A stretch of 8,539 nt of DNA from Acidobacteria bacterium AH-259-G07 (GTDB lineage Bacteria > Acidobacteriota > UBA6911 > RPQK01 > JADFOI01): contig JALLON010000117.1 of assembly GCA_027717925.1 (NCBI GenBank), positions 1 to 8,539 on the forward strand, read 5' to 3'. This document shows positions 6,012 through 8,539 of this stretch, piece by piece. A model generated the notes under the pieces. That model saw only the letters and a program-made list of their open reading frames with translations, did not search any database and was not told the origin of the DNA. The position numbers and the translations under genes are program-made. Position 1 is the stretch's first letter. The number at the start of each line of letters is the position of its first letter.

Positions 6012-8429
6012 TTACCCGGCGGCAACCGGCTCGATGATCTCTTTGTAGTGGCACTCGGAATTATTGCACGAGTGAATCACACCCTGTTTTTTGGTAATGC
6101 GCTCCAGAAGATACGCCGCGCCACAGGAGGGACATTCGACGTCGACTGGTTTCTGCCAGAGGACAAAATTGCACTTGGGAAAAGCGCTGCACCCGTAAAA
6201 GAACTTCCCACGACGCGATTTGCGCCGTACTAGCTCCCCGTTTCCGCACTGCGGACAAGTGACTCCAGTGGTTTGCTGCTTCACATATCTGCAGTCTGGA
6301 TAGTTACTGCAAGCGACAAATTCGCCATACCGTCCGTGTCTTCGCACCAGTTGGGAGCCGCACTGGGGGCATTTCTCATCCAAGGACTTCTCTCTCTGGA
6401 CCGCCATTTCCCCCTTGGCCTGTATGACCTTCTTGGTGTTCTTGCATTCCGGGTATCCGGAACAGGCCAGAAACTCCCCATAACGTCCTCTTCTGAGGAC
6501 CATGGGCCTGCCACACTGTTCGCACAATTCCTTTTCCAACTTGCCCGCATCTTCTTGATCCAACGACGAGCTCTCTTTCTGGAGTTCCCTTGTATTCTTG
6601 CATTCGGGGTAATTGCTGCAGGCTATGAACCTTCCAAACCGGCCCCAGCGGATCACCATTTCCCCTCCGCATTTCTCGCACTGAATGCCCGCCGGGACCT
6701 CTTCCTTTTTCAAATTTTTCATTTCCTTGCGGGCCTGCTGGAGCTCTTTGGAGAACTCGGCATAGAATTCCCTTAACGTATGGACCCAATGCTCTTTGCC
6801 ATTCTCGATTTCATCAAGGTCCCGCTCCAGTTTAGCCGTGTAGTCGTAATCGAAAATCTCCTCAAAATGATGGACGAGCAACTCGATCACGACCTCTCCC
6901 ACCTCGGTGGGCACGAACCGCCCTTCCCCTTTCTTGACGTAGTCCCGATCCATGATGACCGAAAGGATCTGCACATAGGTGGAAGGACGACCAATTCCCT
7001 TTTCCTCCAATGCCTTGACCAGAGTTGCCTCGCTGTATCGCGCAGGAGGCTGAGTAAACTTTTGCTCGGGCACGATTTTCTCCACTTGAAGCTTCTCTCC
7101 CTTGGTCACTTCGGGCAGAACTTTTCCATCTTCCCCTGGTGCTGGCTTTCCATCATCGCGCCCTTCTTGGTACAGCTTCAGGAAACCATCAAACTTCATC
7201 ACTGTGCCAACGGCTTTGAACTTGGTCCTTGCTGCATCAATCTCGATCTCCGTCTGGTCGAAGACGGCCGGAGTCATCTGCGAGGCCACAAAGCGTTTCC
7301 AGATCAGCTCATAAAGCCGGTACTCATCACGATCCAGAAAAGGCTTCACTTGCTCCGGTTGGCGCAGCACTGAAGTAGGCCGGATGGCTTCGTGCGCGTC
7401 TTGAGCTCCTTTTTTGCCCCGATAAACACCCGCCTTGGAAGGCAAGTATTCCTCTCCATAGGTCTCTTTCAAGTATTCTCGTACTTCAGCCAGGGCAGAA
7501 TCGGCCACACGGGTGGAATCCGTTCGCATGTAGGTAATCAAGCCAACTCTTCCTTCATCTCCAGCTTGCACACCTTCGTAGAGGCGCTGGGCCAGCCTCA
7601 TAGTCTTTTTTATGGAAAACTTCAGCTTTCGAGAGGCCTCCTGCTGAAGTTTACTGGTAATAAAGGCGGGAACCGGATTTCGCTTCTTTTTCTTTTTCTT
7701 TACCCCAGAGACCACAAAATCCGCTGCGCGCAGCTCCTCCAAAAGTTTATCCGCCTCTTCTTGATTGGAAATCTTGAACTTCTTTCCCTTGTGCTTGACT
7801 GCCTTGGCTTCAAATGGAGGTGGGGTTTTCGCCTTGAGACGAGCAGTGAAGTTCCAGTATTCCTCAGGCACAAAGCCGCGAATTTCCAGTTCGCGCTCCA
7901 CAATCATTCGCAGAGCTACTGTCTGGACACGGCCCGCGGATAAACCGCTTCGCACCTTTTGCCACAATAAGGGGCTTACCTTGTAACCCACCAGCCGATC
8001 CAAAATGCGGCGGGCTTGCTGGGCTTGCACCTTGTTCTGATCGATGGAGGAAGGATTCTTGAAGGCATTCAGGATTGTATTCTTGGTGATTTCGTTGAAT
8101 AGAATACGGTATATTCTGCGATCTTGCGTTCCGTTTAACTCTTCGGCCAGGTGCTGGCAAATGGCTTCTCCTTCGCGATCAGGATCAGCCGCCAGGTAAA
8201 TCTCTTCTGATTTCTGGGCCGCTTTTTTCAGCTGATCAACAATCTTCTTTTTTCCGGAAATGACGCGATAGGTGGGACGAAAATCGTCCTTGATATCCAC
8301 ACCTAGTGCTCTTTCCGGCAGATCCTTGATGTGCCCGGCACAGGCACGCACCTCGAATCGCTTTCCCAGATACTTTTCAATTGTTCTGGCCTTGGCAGGC
8401 GATTCTACAATCACCATCGCTTTGGGCAT
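6012..8429 (-). CDS. topA: DNA topoisomerase I (type IA)
   Basis: Cytoplasmic enzyme of 805 residues that relaxes negatively supercoiled DNA by cutting and rejoining one strand. The Toprim domain starts at once (VIVESPAKARTIEKYLG, 6-22) with catalytic E9 and the metal-binding set D82, D84 and E86 in ADPDREGEA. Nucleophile Y300 and neighbouring R302 lie in GLITYMRTDST. The region near 461-485 (PPARYSEATLVKALEE, then GIGRPSTY) is also conserved in the family. The C-terminus carries five four-cysteine zinc ribbons: C584/587/604/610, C636/639/656/662, C687/690/707/713, C725/728/747/753 and C766/769/788/793. Length is close to the E. coli enzyme (865). No frameshift or missing catalytic residue is seen. 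The ATG at 8429 gives the expected MPKAMVIVES start; AGGAG lies 12 bases upstream, a long spacing. It is probably housekeeping, separated by 271 bp from the next gene and likely in its own transcription unit. Confidence 0.99.
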   Translation of the reverse strand: MPKAMVIVESPAKARTIEKYLGKRFEVRACAGHIKDLPERALGVDIKDDFRPTYRVISGKKKIVDQLKKAAQKSEEIYLAADPDREGEAICQHLAEELNGTQDRRIYRILFNEITKNTILNAFKNPSSIDQNKVQAQQARRILDRLVGYKVSPLLWQKVRSGLSAGRVQTVALRMIVERELEIRGFVPEEYWNFTARLKAKTPPPFEAKAVKHKGKKFKISNQEEADKLLEELRAADFVVSGVKKKKKKRNPVPAFITSKLQQEASRKLKFSIKKTMRLAQRLYEGVQAGDEGRVGLITYMRTDSTRVADSALAEVREYLKETYGEEYLPSKAGVYRGKKGAQDAHEAIRPTSVLRQPEQVKPFLDRDEYRLYELIWKRFVASQMTPAVFDQTEIEIDAARTKFKAVGTVMKFDGFLKLYQEGRDDGKPAPGEDGKVLPEVTKGEKLQVEKIVPEQKFTQPPARYSEATLVKALEEKGIGRPSTYVQILSVIMDRDYVKKGEGRFVPTEVGEVVIELLVHHFEEIFDYDYTAKLERDLDEIENGKEHWVHTLREFYAEFSKELQQARKEMKNLKKEEVPAGIQCEKCGGEMVIRWGRFGRFIACSNYPECKNTRELQKESSSLDQEDAGKLEKELCEQCGRPMVLRRGRYGEFLACSGYPECKNTKKVIQAKGEMAVQREKSLDEKCPQCGSQLVRRHGRYGEFVACSNYPDCRYVKQQTTGVTCPQCGNGELVRRKSRRGKFFYGCSAFPKCNFVLWQKPVDVECPSCGAAYLLERITKKQGVIHSCNNSECHYKEIIEPVAAG

Positions 8430-8462
8430 GGCTTTACAATGCTCCTAACGTTCCCTCTAACC

Positions 8463-8471
8463 TATATAGCA
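8463..8471 (-). promoter_or_regulatory. Candidate extended -10 promoter for topA
   Basis: On the minus strand TG (8471-8470), one base, then TATATA (8468-8463) resembles an extended -10 element. It sits about 34 bases before the topA start, giving a leader of roughly 27 nt. Seventeen bases further upstream the sequence is CGCGCA, so no -35 box is present. Extended -10 promoters can work without one, but the match is modest. Confidence 0.3.
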
Positions 8472-8480
8472 TACCCCAAC

Positions 8481-8493
8481 GGCGCTGCGCGCC
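8481..8493. repeat. Short GC-rich inverted repeat upstream of topA
   Basis: GGCGC (8481-8485) and GCGCC (8489-8493) form a 5-bp perfect stem with a 3-nt loop. It covers the position where a -35 box of the topA promoter would be expected. It could be part of a terminator for a gene beyond the window, a protein site, or chance. Confidence 0.25.
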
Positions 8494-8497
8494 GAGA

Positions 8498-8521
8498 GCA
8501 AAAGAGCAATAGAACAATAGA
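8498..8521. repeat. Three degenerate 8-bp tandem units
   Basis: GCAAAAGA (8498-8505), GCAATAGA (8506-8513) and ACAATAGA (8514-8521) stand head to tail, each differing from the middle unit at one position. The array is non-coding and lies in the topA upstream region. No function is recognised. Confidence 0.4.
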
Positions 8522-8539
8522 GCCCCCGCTGACCGGTTA

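Noticed and set aside
5964..6233. Plus-strand frame of 89 codons overlapping the end of topA.
   Set aside because: Most of it is antisense to the topA zinc-ribbon region, with no clear ribosome site and no recognisable product.
6780..7373. Open plus-strand frame of 197 codons opposite topA.
   Set aside because: It lies wholly within the well-conserved topA coding sequence and its translation shows no recognisable domain; a shadow frame.

Overview
The window carries three complete genes, all on the minus strand. They cover about 94% of it. In transcription order they are topA (DNA topoisomerase I, 8429 to 6012), a 1208-residue envelope protein joining a FecR domain, a TPR array and an outer-membrane beta-barrel (5740 to 2114), and a CHASE2 adenylate cyclase (2019 to 7). 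The barrel protein needs an outer membrane, so the host is a diderm bacterium. GC content looks like roughly 50-55% by eye. The combination of a CHASE2 cyclase, a FecR/TPR envelope protein and a GGGGTCAGA-type intergenic repeat would fit Acidobacteriota or a neighbouring uncultured diderm phylum. That placement is inference, because no rRNA or other phylogenetic marker was compared.

Layout: 8430-8539 is the upstream region of topA, with an extended -10-like site, a short GC hairpin and three degenerate 8-bp tandem units. The topA product is a full-length type IA topoisomerase with intact catalytic residues and five C-terminal four-cysteine zinc ribbons. The 271-bp gap 5741-6011 holds overlapping hairpins just past the topA stop, an inverted repeat lying over a possible -10 element, and a strong AGGAGG close to a TTG codon in frame with the barrel gene. 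The barrel gene ends with the Phe-rich C-terminus typical of outer-membrane proteins. The 94-bp gap 2020-2113 is mostly a repeat-like element built from GGGGTCAG/CTGACCCC and a tandem GTCAAGGT. It lies directly in front of the cyclase, whose start lacks a Shine-Dalgarno sequence.

Working together: topA is housekeeping and probably unrelated to the other two. The barrel protein and the cyclase plausibly form one envelope-to-cytoplasm signalling unit. The first would place a barrel in the outer membrane with TPR and FecR domains in the periplasm. The second has a periplasmic CHASE2 sensor, inner-membrane helices and a cytoplasmic class III cyclase with the residue set expected for making cAMP. 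This pair is the most interesting content of the window. The physical link between the two proteins is a hypothesis from domain content and adjacency, not something the sequence proves.
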